Below are positions 7,951 to 17,064 of a stretch of 64,000 nucleotides of DNA, piece after piece. Below the pieces are notes generated by a model. The model did no database searches. It was not told the DNA's origin and saw nothing but the letters and a program-made list of their open reading frames with translations. The position numbers and the translations under genes were made by a program. Position 1 is the stretch's first letter; every line of letters starts with the position of its first letter. Where the stretch lies: positions 62,001 to 126,000 of the forward strand of contig NZ_JACOFZ010000003.1 of the NCBI RefSeq assembly GCF_014284155.1, written 5' to 3'. This DNA is from Affinundibacterium nitidum (lineage in GTDB: Bacteria > Pseudomonadota > Gammaproteobacteria > Burkholderiales > Burkholderiaceae_D).

Positions 7951-8324
7951 GCGATCTGCTTCAAATTGCTTGGCTTACCAATAAAGCTGGCAAGGATACC
8001 TCAAATCGGGCGCTTGCCGTGTATCAAAGCATTGCAAAACCTGAATTTTTCCTACTTTTACATTTCCTATTTTTCTCGTGCAATTGTGTGTTTAAGCAAG
8101 AACTGTAACAAAATTTCTGAATGGAACACCCATTTTCCAAGCGCATTTTCACTCACATCTACTCGAGTTATTTGAGGTCATCAAACGAAACTCAATGCTC
8201 ACATTTACTTACAAATGCTGCCTTGGCACAGTGCACAGTGTTCACTACGCTAGCTTCATTGACCACGTGAAGCTGCATGCACGACCTACAGTGCGCGGCA
8301 AACCAATGAAGAAAGCGAGTGCAT
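7951..8324. other. Divergent intergenic region
   Basis: 374 bases between the divergent starts of the proline-rich protein and the DUF1800 lipoprotein. It is AT-rich at its left half (8040-8200). I see no gene, strong hairpin or clear promoter pair; a CACAGTGCACAGTG repeat at about 8227-8240 is the only ordered sequence noticed. Confidence 0.35.
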
Positions 8325-10061
8325 ATGCCTTACGATCAAAAGCCAACTAAAGAAATTCCTTTGTCGTGCCACGATGAAAACTTAGTCACAAAATCAACGA
8401 CACTGGTCGGTATCGCAAGTACTGCACTTGCCCTGAGTGCCTGTGGCGGCGAGTCGAACCCGCCTAGCAATACACCACCGCCCGTCGCGATGGCTGGAGC
8501 GCCCTTTGCCAACGCCGCAGCCGCCATCACTGACGCGGAGGCTGCACGATTTTTGCTTCAAGCTAGCATGGGAGTCACACGAGAACAGATTCAACGTGTG
8601 CAAAGTTTGGGTTATAGCGGCTGGCTAGACGAGCAATTCAATTTTGCCGGAAACGGTACGCGCTGGGATTGGCTGGTAAAGAAAGGGATGAATGCGTCCA
8701 ATTATCGCAACTCACAAGCGGGTTTTGATTCTTGTGCGTGGCGCAAACTAATTAGTTCTCCCGATACACTCAGACAGCGCGTCACTCTCGCTCTTTCAGA
8801 AATATTAGTGGCGAGCATACAAGGACTAGTCAATGGAGGCGGCTGGAAAGCCTTTGCTGCTGCCAACTATCTTGACCTATTAGAAGCAAATTGCTTTGGG
8901 AATTATCGCGATATTTTACAAAAGGTCTCGACAAGTACCACGATGAGTTTGTATCTCACCTATCGCGGCAATACTAAATACAACCCCACGACTGGTGCGC
9001 TACCCGATGAGAACTACGCCCGTGAAATCATGCAGTTGTTTAGCATCGGTCTCATCCAACTCAATCTGGACGGCTCACCAATATTAGAGCATGGGGTGCC
9101 TGTCGAGACCTATGGACTTGACGATATCACGGGACTCGCCCGCGTCTTCACTGGCTGGGACTTTGATCTCGCTGGAAGCAATACTTCGACGCCCGACTAT
9201 CACAAGCGTCCGTTACGCCAAGTGCCTAATAAGCACGAATTCGGTAGCTCAAGCTTTCTGGGTAAAACTATTCCAGCAGGTGTAAGCGGTGAGGTCGCTT
9301 TGAGTATGAGTCTTGACATCCTGTTCGCCCATGCGAATGTTGCGCCTTTCATTTCACGACAACTGATACAACGTTTTGTCACGAGTAATCCTAGCTCTGC
9401 TTATATCGCTCGCGTTGCCACCGTCTTTAATAACAATGGCGTGGGCACCAAAGGGGATATGAAGGCGGTCATCAAAGCTATCCTACTTGATACCGAAGCG
9501 CGCGACACTGTCAGCTTAAATAACCCACAGTTTGGCAAAATAAAAGAGCCCATGATGCGCTTCTTGGCATGGGCACGAAGCTTTTCCGCTATGTCGAAAA
9601 ACGATAATTGGCTCATCGGCGATACCAGTGACGCGGGAACAAAGCTTGGGCAAAGCCCCTTGCGCTCCCCTACAGTTTTCAATTACTTCCGCCCTGGCTA
9701 TGTGCCACCCAATACTGCAATCGCAAATTCGAATTTGGTCGCTCCCGAAATGCAAATCGTCAATGAATCTTCTGTGGTGGGCTACGTCAACTTCATGCAA
9801 GCAGCCATCAATGGCTCAAAGGGTGTAGGTGACCTCACTGCCAATTATCAAGGGCTGTTAGCGCTAGCCGATAACGCCAATGCTTTAGTCGCTGAACTCA
9901 ATTTGCTATTGGCCGCAAATCAAATTGGTTCGGCGTCGATCACGTTGATCGCGAACGCCATCAATAGTATGCGTAGTGGTAGCGACGTATATCGTTACCA
10001 ACGCATCTACGCGGCCTTAACGCTGGTGTTGGCCAGTCCTGAATTTATCGTCTTGAAATAG
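8325..10061 (+). CDS. DUF1800 domain lipoprotein
   Basis: A 578-residue exported protein of the DUF1800 family. The N-terminal region ends in a lipobox, LALSACGGES (cysteine about 40 residues in), followed by a Pro-rich linker. The family domain starts at ITDAEAARFLLQASMGVTREQI (about 65) and includes the characteristic W-R-KL, LPDENYAREIMQLFSIGL, GLARVFTGWDF and SPTVFNYFRPGY blocks. The ATG at 8325 is preferred to the GTG at 8319. It is directly followed, after 10 bases, by a DUF1501 gene. This pair is widely conserved in bacteria and only poorly characterised; an envelope or extracellular role is likely from the signals. Confidence 0.8.
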   Translation: MPYDQKPTKEIPLSCHDENLVTKSTTLVGIASTALALSACGGESNPPSNTPPPVAMAGAPFANAAAAITDAEAARFLLQASMGVTREQIQRVQSLGYSGWLDEQFNFAGNGTRWDWLVKKGMNASNYRNSQAGFDSCAWRKLISSPDTLRQRVTLALSEILVASIQGLVNGGGWKAFAAANYLDLLEANCFGNYRDILQKVSTSTTMSLYLTYRGNTKYNPTTGALPDENYAREIMQLFSIGLIQLNLDGSPILEHGVPVETYGLDDITGLARVFTGWDFDLAGSNTSTPDYHKRPLRQVPNKHEFGSSSFLGKTIPAGVSGEVALSMSLDILFAHANVAPFISRQLIQRFVTSNPSSAYIARVATVFNNNGVGTKGDMKAVIKAILLDTEARDTVSLNNPQFGKIKEPMMRFLAWARSFSAMSKNDNWLIGDTSDAGTKLGQSPLRSPTVFNYFRPGYVPPNTAIANSNLVAPEMQIVNESSVVGYVNFMQAAINGSKGVGDLTANYQGLLALADNANALVAELNLLLAANQIGSASITLIANAINSMRSGSDVYRYQRIYAALTLVLASPEFIVLK

Positions 10062-10071
10062 TGAGTAGATC

Positions 10072-11472
10072 ATGAAAAACAATATGAAACCGAACGCATC
10101 TCGTCGTGCTTTTTTTCAACGCGCGGCAGCACTTTCCATGTCGGGCGTTGCGGCTCCTTGGGCTCTTAATCTAGCCACTATTGCAGAGGCATCCGCTGCT
10201 GGGGCGACCGACTACAAAGCCATTGTTTGTGTATTCCTGTATGGCGGAAACGACTATGCCAACACCCTTGTCCCTTACGACACGGCTAGCTACAACGCCT
10301 ACCAACAATTGCGACCCAGCTTAGCCTATCAACGTTCAAATCTGACTGCAACCGCTCTCAAACCTATCACTGCTCCGGTGGATCGTTATGGTACAGCACA
10401 CGAATATGCACTCGCGCCAGAACTATCACCATTGCTGCCTTTATTTGATAGCGGCAAGATGGGCGTTGTCCTCAATCTTGGGACACTGATTCAACCTACA
10501 ACGAAGCTTGAATACACGAATCGTAGTGTCGCCTTGCCGCCGAAATTATTTTCACACAACGATCAACAATCAGTGTGGCAATCGTCCTCTCCTGAAGGTG
10601 CTGCATCAGGTTGGGGCGGTCGCATGGGCGATCTATTTGCTGCTGGAAATGGCAATGCCACCTTCACTTGTGTCAATGTCTCAGGCAACGCGGTTTATCT
10701 AGCAGGAAAACAGGCCGTCCAATACCAAATTACGACTAAGGGTTCGGTACCTTTTAATGGACTTAAAGCGCCTCTATTTGGTTCGACAGCATGCTCCGAT
10801 GCACTACGCCAAATCATCACACAAAGTCGAAGCCACTTGTTTGAAAATGAATACAACCGAGTCACATCGCGATCGATCGATGCCGATGCTGTACTGAGCG
10901 CTGCTTTGGCGAGTGGCCCCGAAATCAAGACTGTTTTTCCGACGGATAATAGCCTCGGTGATCAGCTCAAAATGGTGGCGCGTATGATATCGACGGCGAA
11001 TAAGGTCGGCGCTAAACGCCAAGTATTCTTTGTATCGCTTGGTGGCTTCGACAACCATGATGGGCTCCTCACAGACCACCCGGCTTTGCTCAAAACCGTT
11101 GCCGATGCTATGGCTGCCTTTTACAACAGCACGGTCGAACTGGGCGTCGCCAATCAAGTGACCACATTTACCGCCTCTGATTTCGGCCGAACCTTAAGCG
11201 GGAATAATGACGGCAGTGATCACGGCTGGGGCAGTATGCATTTCATGTTGGGCGGCGCAGTAAATGGCAAACGTTTCTATGGTACGGCGCCGATAGTCGC
11301 CAGCAACGGTGATGACGATGTGGGTCAAGGTCGCTTATTACCCACGACTTCGGTCGATCAATATGCGGCAACCTTAGGAAGCTGGTTAGGGATCTCCGAT
11401 TCTGGTTTGTTGGATCTATTACCGAACCTCCATCATTTTGACCTCGATAAGCGGAAGCTTGGTTTTCTTTAG
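10072..11472 (+). CDS. DUF1501 domain protein with twin-arginine signal
   Basis: A 466-residue protein whose N-terminus, ASRRAFFQRAAALSMSGVAA, is a twin-arginine signal (RRAFF) followed by a hydrophobic stretch and an ASA cleavage region. The mature part has the DUF1501 pattern: AIVCVFLYGGNDYANTLVPYD (about 50-70), FSHNDQQSVWQSS, SLGGFDNHDGLL, TFTASDFGRTLSGN and DHGWGSMHFMLGG, a sulfatase-like fold. It is probably exported folded. Start codon and coupling to the DUF1800 gene 10 bases upstream suggest one operon. The biochemical activity is not established. Confidence 0.82.
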   Translation: MKNNMKPNASRRAFFQRAAALSMSGVAAPWALNLATIAEASAAGATDYKAIVCVFLYGGNDYANTLVPYDTASYNAYQQLRPSLAYQRSNLTATALKPITAPVDRYGTAHEYALAPELSPLLPLFDSGKMGVVLNLGTLIQPTTKLEYTNRSVALPPKLFSHNDQQSVWQSSSPEGAASGWGGRMGDLFAAGNGNATFTCVNVSGNAVYLAGKQAVQYQITTKGSVPFNGLKAPLFGSTACSDALRQIITQSRSHLFENEYNRVTSRSIDADAVLSAALASGPEIKTVFPTDNSLGDQLKMVARMISTANKVGAKRQVFFVSLGGFDNHDGLLTDHPALLKTVADAMAAFYNSTVELGVANQVTTFTASDFGRTLSGNNDGSDHGWGSMHFMLGGAVNGKRFYGTAPIVASNGDDDVGQGRLLPTTSVDQYAATLGSWLGISDSGLLDLLPNLHHFDLDKRKLGFL

Positions 11473-11509
11473 GCACCAAACTCAATTGACCAGCGACTCA
11501 CTCAAAACT

Positions 11510-11580
11510 GCGTTAAATCCACTTGAACTTATTTTTTTACCATCGCAAAAATGGAGATTTCAAAGGATTTAACGCTTTTT
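11510..11580 (+). terminator. Long inverted repeat with T-run after the DUF1501 gene
   Basis: GCGTTAAATCC (11510-11520) is perfectly repeated in inverse orientation as GGATTTAACGC (11565-11575), followed at once by TTTTT. The arms extend inward with a bulge (ACTTGAA / TTCAAA), and a small CCAT/ATGG hairpin sits inside. It is AT-rich for a terminator, but position and T-run fit termination of the DUF1800/DUF1501 operon. Confidence 0.5.
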
Positions 11581-11688
11581 AGCGGGTTTTGAACGAATGA
11601 ATTAGCCACAAGGGGCGCGACAGAGTAAACTACGGCCTTATGCTTTTTCGCATCCTGCGAAAAACGCCCCCTCCTGTGAGCCCGTCCC

Positions 11689-14085
11689 ATGTCTGAAGCC
11701 AAACTCGTCCCCAACATTACTTTCGCTGATTTGAAACTGAGCGATGCCATCCAACGCGCGCTGAGCGACGTTGGCTATGAGTCCCCATCGCCAATTCAAG
11801 CCGCGACGATTCCCACTTTGCTGGAGAATCGCGACGTCTTAGGTCAAGCACAAACCGGCACGGGTAAGACTGCTGCGTTTGCTTTGCCAATTTTGTCTCG
11901 CATCGATATTCGTCAAACAGCACCACAAGCGTTAGTCTTAGCGCCAACGCGCGAACTCGCAATTCAAGTGGCCGAAGCCTTTCAAACCTATGCGCGTTAC
12001 ATTCCAGGTTTTCATGTATTGCCTATCTATGGTGGCCAAAGTTACGGCCCACAATTATCTGCCTTGCGCCGTGGTGTGCATGTTGTGGTTGGTACCCCTG
12101 GTCGTGTGATCGACCATTTGGATAAAGGCTCACTCGATTTATCTCAGCTCAAAACTTTGGTGCTCGATGAAGCCGATGAAATGTTGCGTATGGGCTTTAT
12201 CGATGATGTCGAGCGCATTTTGCAAGAAACGCCAGATGGCCACCAAACTGCCTTGTTCTCGGCCACCATGCCCTCCGTCATCAAGCGCATCGCACAAACT
12301 TATTTGAATAATCCTGCGGAAATTACGGTTGCAGCAAAGACCGGCACGGCTGACAATATTCGCCAACGCTATTGGTTAGTCAGCGGCATGCACAAGTTAG
12401 ATGCATTAACTCGCATTCTCGAAGCGGAAACCTTTGACGGCATGATTATTTTCGCGCGCACTAAGCTGGGCACAGAGGAACTCGCATCAAAATTAGCTGC
12501 CCGCGGTTTCTCAGTAGCAGCGATCAACGGCGACATCCAACAAGCGCAGCGCGAACGCACGATTCAGCAATTAAAAGACGGCAAGATCGATATCTTGGTA
12601 GCAACTGACGTGGCGGCTCGTGGTTTGGACGTTGAACGTATCAGCCATGTGGTCAACTACGATGTGCCATATGATCCTGAAAGCTATACACACCGCATTG
12701 GTCGTACCGGCCGTGCTGGTCGTAGCGGTGAAGCGATTTTGTTCATCACACCACGTGAGAAAAATTTGTTGAAAGCGATTGAACGCGCTACGCGTCAGCC
12801 AGTCTCACCATTAGAATTACCGACGATCCAAGCTGTGAACAATGTTCGTATCTCACGTTTTAAAGATCAAATCACTGAAACTTTAGCGCAGGGTGAACTC
12901 GAACAATTTTTGTCCGTGATCGAAGCTTACGAGCAAGAACACAATGTTCCTGCCATTGAAATCGCTGCAGCTCTCGCGAAAATGGCGCGTGGTGATGAAC
13001 CCCTGCTGCTCGACAAAAATAAACGCGAAGTCAAAACCGACGACAGCTGGCGTAATGATAGCGGCCGCGATAGTGGTCGTGACTTTGGACGCGATAGCCG
13101 CAGCGAACGTCCTGCACGCGGTGATCGTTTCGCTGAACGTGAAAGTCGTGGCCCACGCCGCGAGCATAGCCCTCGGACCGCTGAGCCTGGCATGCAAACC
13201 TTCCGTATCGCAGTCGGTCATGATCATGGCGTAAAACCAGGCAATATTGTTGGCGCGATTGCGAATGAAGCTAATATCGAATCTAAGTTTATCGGTCGCA
13301 TCGACATTTATGACGACTACACAGTCTTAGATCTACCCGATGACTTGCCAAAAGATATGCTGGCGCACCTGAAATCAGTTCGTGTTGCAGGCCAGGCCCT
13401 GAATATTCGTGCTGAGGGTGCGGGCGGCCATGACGACGCACCACGCACTGAATCCCGCGCGAAACCGACTCGCGAGCGCGCTGAGCGCACTGAGCGTAGT
13501 GATCGCGGCGAAAGAACAACGAGTGCCACGCGACTGGACCAAGTCGTGCAACGCGCTGCTAGCAGTAAAGAAGAAATCGCTGCTGAGATCGCCGCACCTG
13601 CCCGCAAAGAGAAGAAACGCGAAGAAGTTAAAGGTAAGGTCGCTATTCCGATGCAGACTTTCCGTATCGAAGTTGGCAAACAAAACGGCATCACGCCGGG
13701 CAATATCGTCGGCGCCATCGCTAACGAAGCCGGTCTCGATGCAAAGTTGATTGGTCATATTGGTTTATTTGACGATTACTCGACTGTCGATTTACCGGTC
13801 GGCATGCCGAAAGAGATTTTGACGCACTTGAAGAGTGTTTGGGTCGGTGGCAAAAAACTCGACATGAAAGAAATTGGCAGCAGCAGCTTGCTCGTGAATG
13901 CCCATTCAACTACACCATTGGCGCTGAAAGAACGCGTCACGGGTGGCAATCGCCGCGTTGCAGAGAAAGATCGTCAATCTGAGGCGCCTCGTGCCAAGAA
14001 GCCTGTCACAGCGCGCGGTGGTAGCGGAAGTCGTTTTGAGAACGTCAAAGCACCAGCCAAAGGCGGTAAAAGTAAGAAGTTCTAA
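11689..14085 (+). CDS. deaD: DEAD-box RNA helicase, DeaD/CsdA type, with two DbpA RNA-binding domains
   Basis: ATP-dependent RNA helicase expected to act in ribosome assembly and RNA turnover. The 798-residue protein has the full core: Q motif (FADLKLSDAIQRAL...SPIQAATIP), Walker A AQTGTGKT (about 55), PTRELA, DEAD (about 160-163), SAT (about 195), VATDVAARGLDVERI and HRIGRTGRAGRSG (about 345). A basic Arg/Asp/Ser-rich linker (about 445-495) leads to a DbpA-type RNA-binding domain at about 502-575. After a second charged linker, another full copy starts at about 655 (both open MQTFRI and share PGNIVGAIANEA). Ordinary DeaD has one copy. The C-terminal tail is Gly/Lys-rich. Confidence 0.9.
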   Translation: MSEAKLVPNITFADLKLSDAIQRALSDVGYESPSPIQAATIPTLLENRDVLGQAQTGTGKTAAFALPILSRIDIRQTAPQALVLAPTRELAIQVAEAFQTYARYIPGFHVLPIYGGQSYGPQLSALRRGVHVVVGTPGRVIDHLDKGSLDLSQLKTLVLDEADEMLRMGFIDDVERILQETPDGHQTALFSATMPSVIKRIAQTYLNNPAEITVAAKTGTADNIRQRYWLVSGMHKLDALTRILEAETFDGMIIFARTKLGTEELASKLAARGFSVAAINGDIQQAQRERTIQQLKDGKIDILVATDVAARGLDVERISHVVNYDVPYDPESYTHRIGRTGRAGRSGEAILFITPREKNLLKAIERATRQPVSPLELPTIQAVNNVRISRFKDQITETLAQGELEQFLSVIEAYEQEHNVPAIEIAAALAKMARGDEPLLLDKNKREVKTDDSWRNDSGRDSGRDFGRDSRSERPARGDRFAERESRGPRREHSPRTAEPGMQTFRIAVGHDHGVKPGNIVGAIANEANIESKFIGRIDIYDDYTVLDLPDDLPKDMLAHLKSVRVAGQALNIRAEGAGGHDDAPRTESRAKPTRERAERTERSDRGERTTSATRLDQVVQRAASSKEEIAAEIAAPARKEKKREEVKGKVAIPMQTFRIEVGKQNGITPGNIVGAIANEAGLDAKLIGHIGLFDDYSTVDLPVGMPKEILTHLKSVWVGGKKLDMKEIGSSSLLVNAHSTTPLALKERVTGGNRRVAEKDRQSEAPRAKKPVTARGGSGSRFENVKAPAKGGKSKKF

Positions 14086-14105
14086 TCTTCAATTGTAGCC
14101 TCTAG

Positions 14106-14147
14106 GATTGATTACATTGCCCTCCAGATGGAACAATGTAATCAATC
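14106..14147. repeat. Perfect 14-bp inverted repeat downstream of deaD
   Basis: GATTGATTACATTG (14106-14119) and CAATGTAATCAATC (14134-14147) are perfect inverse copies with a 14-base loop. A short GATTTTA follows, too weak for a classic T-run. It lies 21 bases past the deaD stop. It may terminate or stabilise the deaD transcript, or be a protein-binding palindrome. Confidence 0.55.
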
Positions 14148-14454
14148 GATTTTAGGGTAGGCAACAGCAAACTCCCTGCATTCCCCATCCATACCAGTGC
14201 CTCAGAGCAATCACCGGTCAACACTCACTTGTCTAATAGATCTTCAAAAAACTTTAAACAAAGACAATAAAATTTGGCAATTTCGGGAAAAACAACATAT
14301 TTAGAGTTAACATTCTAATTGCTGCGTTGCGGCAATTTATGACATAATTCCCGTCTGTTCGATACCAGTTATTCAACGCCATGCCCCGCAAATTAAGGCT
14401 TTCCCTCTCCAGGCACTTTGAATTGTGACATGTCGCCTGTGATAAAATCGTGGT

Positions 14455-14494
14455 CTGTCACAATAATGAAAACGCTTTGTCACCAAACTGTCAC
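14455..14494 (+). promoter_or_regulatory. Pho-box-like array upstream of the TonB-dependent receptor
   Basis: Seven-base units occur on an 11-base period: CTGTCAC (14455), a degenerate ATGAAAA (14466), TTGTCAC (14477) and CTGTCAC (14488), with 4-base AT-rich spacers (AATA, CAAA). The last two units, TTGTCAC-CAAA-CTGTCAC, fit the PhoB consensus CTGTCAT-AWAW-CTGTCAY. A weak -10-like CAAACT begins 10 bases after the array. This suggests PhoB control of the downstream receptor under phosphate limitation; it is a sequence match only. Confidence 0.6.
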
Positions 14495-14572
14495 AATCTG
14501 GCGGCAAACTCCACTGTTCTCAAAAATTTGAGCATTTAATTTTACAAAAATCACTTGGATATGGAGTGGGAA

Positions 14573-16975
14573 ATGAAACATCAATCTAAAACGGTGAGCA
14601 CAACTTACCGTCTGAGCGTCATTGCAATGGCTTGCCAATTAGCTTGCTTGAGCGGCGCAGCTTTCGCGCAATCAACTACGCAGAAGCAATCTTCTGAATC
14701 CACTGAGCCAATCAGTGCGACCCAAATTACTATTACCGGCAAAAAAGTCGGTATGGGTTTGATGGTTGAAGAAAACGCACCAAAAGCACGCAGCACGATC
14801 ACTGCGGAAGAATTAGCGAAACAACGCCCAACTGGTAACCCATACGAAGCTTTGGAATTGATGCCAGCGGTAAATAGCTTCAACTATGATGCTTCAGGTT
14901 TGTTTGGTGGTGGTTTGACATTGCGTGGCTTTAATAGCGACCAGATTGGTGCAACAATCAATGGCGTACCAGTCAATGACTCTGGTAACTTCGCAGTTTT
15001 CCCACAAGAATTCGTTGATCAAGAAAATACTTGTACGCAATTCGTGACTCAAGGTTCTACTGACGTAGACTCCCCACAAATCGGTGCAACAGGCGGTAAC
15101 TTCGGTATTACAACTTGCGATCCATCCAAAACTCAACGTACTCGTGTCATGCAAACCGTTGGTGGATTGAACTTGCGTAAAACTTTTGTACGTTACGATA
15201 CTGGCTTGTGGTCTGACGGTCGCTCCCGCTTCTTCATTTCCGTTTCCGATGCGAACGTTCGTAAGTGGAAAGGCGAAGGCCGTGCGATGCGCGACCACGT
15301 TGACATGGGCTACCGTATTGATTTCGATCGCTTCAACTCCATCAATGCAACCTTGTTGTACAACCGCGCGATCAATAATAACTTCGCAACGTTCAGCTTG
15401 GCTGACTTGAATAAATTCGGTTACTACTATGACTTCGCATCTAAGTTCCAAGGTCATGTAACACCAACTAAGGGTAAAGCAGACAATGATCCAAGCGTCG
15501 CATTCGCTGACTCTTACTTCAATTTGTCCAAAAACCCATTTGAAAATGCAATCGCGTCTGTCGTTGGTAAATTCCGTATCGGCGAAAACACCGATGTACG
15601 TATCGTTCCTTACTACTGGTTCGGTTACGGTACAGGTGGCAACCAACAACGTTTGCAAGCAGAAAACGCATTCTTGAACACTGCGACTGGCAAAAACACT
15701 GCAGCAGTTGACTTGAATGGCGACGGCGACACATTGGACCGCGTGATCGTTGCCAACAGCAGCGTGACACGCACAAACCGTCCTGGTATCACAGCATCTA
15801 TCGCTCACCAATGGGGCAACCACACTTTGCTCGGCGGTTTCTGGGGCGAACGTGCAACACACGAACAATTTGGTCCTATGGTTCCAGTTGATGCCAACGG
15901 TATCGCAGCGGACATTTGGTTGGAATCTGATCGCATCAAGCGTCCAGATGGCTCTTTGTTCCAATCTCGTAATTGGCGCACGATCAGTACTGCTTACCAA
16001 TTCTTTGCTCAAGACACCATGAGTTTCGTGGAAGACAAGCTTTTGATTAACGTTGGTGTACGTGTACCAACGATGAAGCGTGACTTTACAAACTTCGCAA
16101 ACGAAGGCGCGGGCGTTGATTATAAGATTTCTCGTAGTTACACCGAAGTGTTACCACAGTTGGGTGCACGCTACCAGATCGACTACAACAACCAATTGTT
16201 CGCAAGCGTGGCGAAAAACATGAAAGCTCCACCAAACTTCGTGTATTCCGCTTTGCCGGTTGTTAATGGTGCGCCTGTATTAGGAAATGACGTCAAGGCT
16301 GAAACTTCCTACAACCTCGACCTTGGCTATCGCTTGCAAAGCGATGCATTGACTTCACAAGTCACTTTATACTCTGTGGACTTCCGTGATCGTCAAGCAA
16401 CTGCGTATAACCCTGTGACTGATACTCGTAGCTTGATGAACGTCGGTAAGGTAAAAACACAAGGTTTCGAACTCGAGGCGGGTAACAAACCTATTAATGG
16501 ATGGTCTTTCTATGGTTCGATCGGCTATGCGAAGAGCGAATTCCGTGACAACATGCAGTTCTTGGTCACTTCTCCAAAACGTGAAGTCATCACTTTGCCT
16601 ATCACAGGCAATCAACTGACCAATACACCAAAGTGGAAATATGGCTTATCGGTCAGCTACGAACAAGCTAACTGGTACACACGCTTGAAAGCTAAATACA
16701 CTGGCGAACAACAAGCGACGATGATGAACGACGAACTCGTACCAGCCTATACGCTGGTTGGTTTAGATGCTGGTTATCAGTTCCCTCAGAGCAATTGGTA
16801 CAAGAAATTGACATTGCGTCTCAGTATTAGCAACTTGCTCAATGAGAAATATCGTAATCCATCTTCAAACTCCATTACAAACGCTAAACCTGTTGGAAGT
16901 TTTGCTGCAAGCACAGTGTTCTACTATATGGGTGCACCACGTTTGACTTCTGTAACACTCAGCGCAGACTTCTAA
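14573..16975 (+). CDS. TonB-dependent outer-membrane receptor (possible phosphate-starvation regulon)
   Basis: An 800-residue outer-membrane transporter. A signal peptide ends at GAAFAQS; the start at 14573 (MKHQSKTVSTTYR) is preferred over 14555 because GGAGTGGGA lies just before it. A plug domain follows (about 55-165: GNPYEALELMPAVNSF, GLTLRGFNSDQIGATINGVPVND), then a beta-barrel ending in the usual aromatic residue (TSVTLSADF). It is preceded by a Pho-box-like array and followed by a 5'-nucleotidase gene, which points to uptake of a phosphorus-containing substrate; this is inference. Codon choice (GGT, CGT, AAC, TTC) looks like that of a highly expressed gene. Confidence 0.85.
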   Translation: MKHQSKTVSTTYRLSVIAMACQLACLSGAAFAQSTTQKQSSESTEPISATQITITGKKVGMGLMVEENAPKARSTITAEELAKQRPTGNPYEALELMPAVNSFNYDASGLFGGGLTLRGFNSDQIGATINGVPVNDSGNFAVFPQEFVDQENTCTQFVTQGSTDVDSPQIGATGGNFGITTCDPSKTQRTRVMQTVGGLNLRKTFVRYDTGLWSDGRSRFFISVSDANVRKWKGEGRAMRDHVDMGYRIDFDRFNSINATLLYNRAINNNFATFSLADLNKFGYYYDFASKFQGHVTPTKGKADNDPSVAFADSYFNLSKNPFENAIASVVGKFRIGENTDVRIVPYYWFGYGTGGNQQRLQAENAFLNTATGKNTAAVDLNGDGDTLDRVIVANSSVTRTNRPGITASIAHQWGNHTLLGGFWGERATHEQFGPMVPVDANGIAADIWLESDRIKRPDGSLFQSRNWRTISTAYQFFAQDTMSFVEDKLLINVGVRVPTMKRDFTNFANEGAGVDYKISRSYTEVLPQLGARYQIDYNNQLFASVAKNMKAPPNFVYSALPVVNGAPVLGNDVKAETSYNLDLGYRLQSDALTSQVTLYSVDFRDRQATAYNPVTDTRSLMNVGKVKTQGFELEAGNKPINGWSFYGSIGYAKSEFRDNMQFLVTSPKREVITLPITGNQLTNTPKWKYGLSVSYEQANWYTRLKAKYTGEQQATMMNDELVPAYTLVGLDAGYQFPQSNWYKKLTLRLSISNLLNEKYRNPSSNSITNAKPVGSFAASTVFYYMGAPRLTSVTLSADF

Positions 16976-17013
16976 TCGCTTTAATATAAGCAATTAGATG
17001 CTCTAATACGAAT

Positions 17014-17047
17014 CTGCGACAGCCGCATGTGCTGTCGCAGATTTTTT
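17014..17047 (+). terminator. Intrinsic terminator after the receptor gene
   Basis: CTGCGACAGC (17014-17023) and GCTGTCGCAG (17031-17040) form a perfect 10-bp stem with a 7-base loop, followed by A and six Ts. It would end or attenuate the receptor transcript before the 5'-nucleotidase gene 18 bases further on. Confidence 0.88.
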
Positions 17048-17064
17048 CATTTTGAAGGAACGAT

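Noticed and set aside
14894-16012. 372-codon open frame on the minus strand inside the receptor gene
   Set aside because: It is fully antisense to a TonB-dependent receptor with clear domain motifs. The translation is Cys/Val/Thr-rich with no recognisable motif or ribosome-binding site, as expected for a shadow of strong codon bias.
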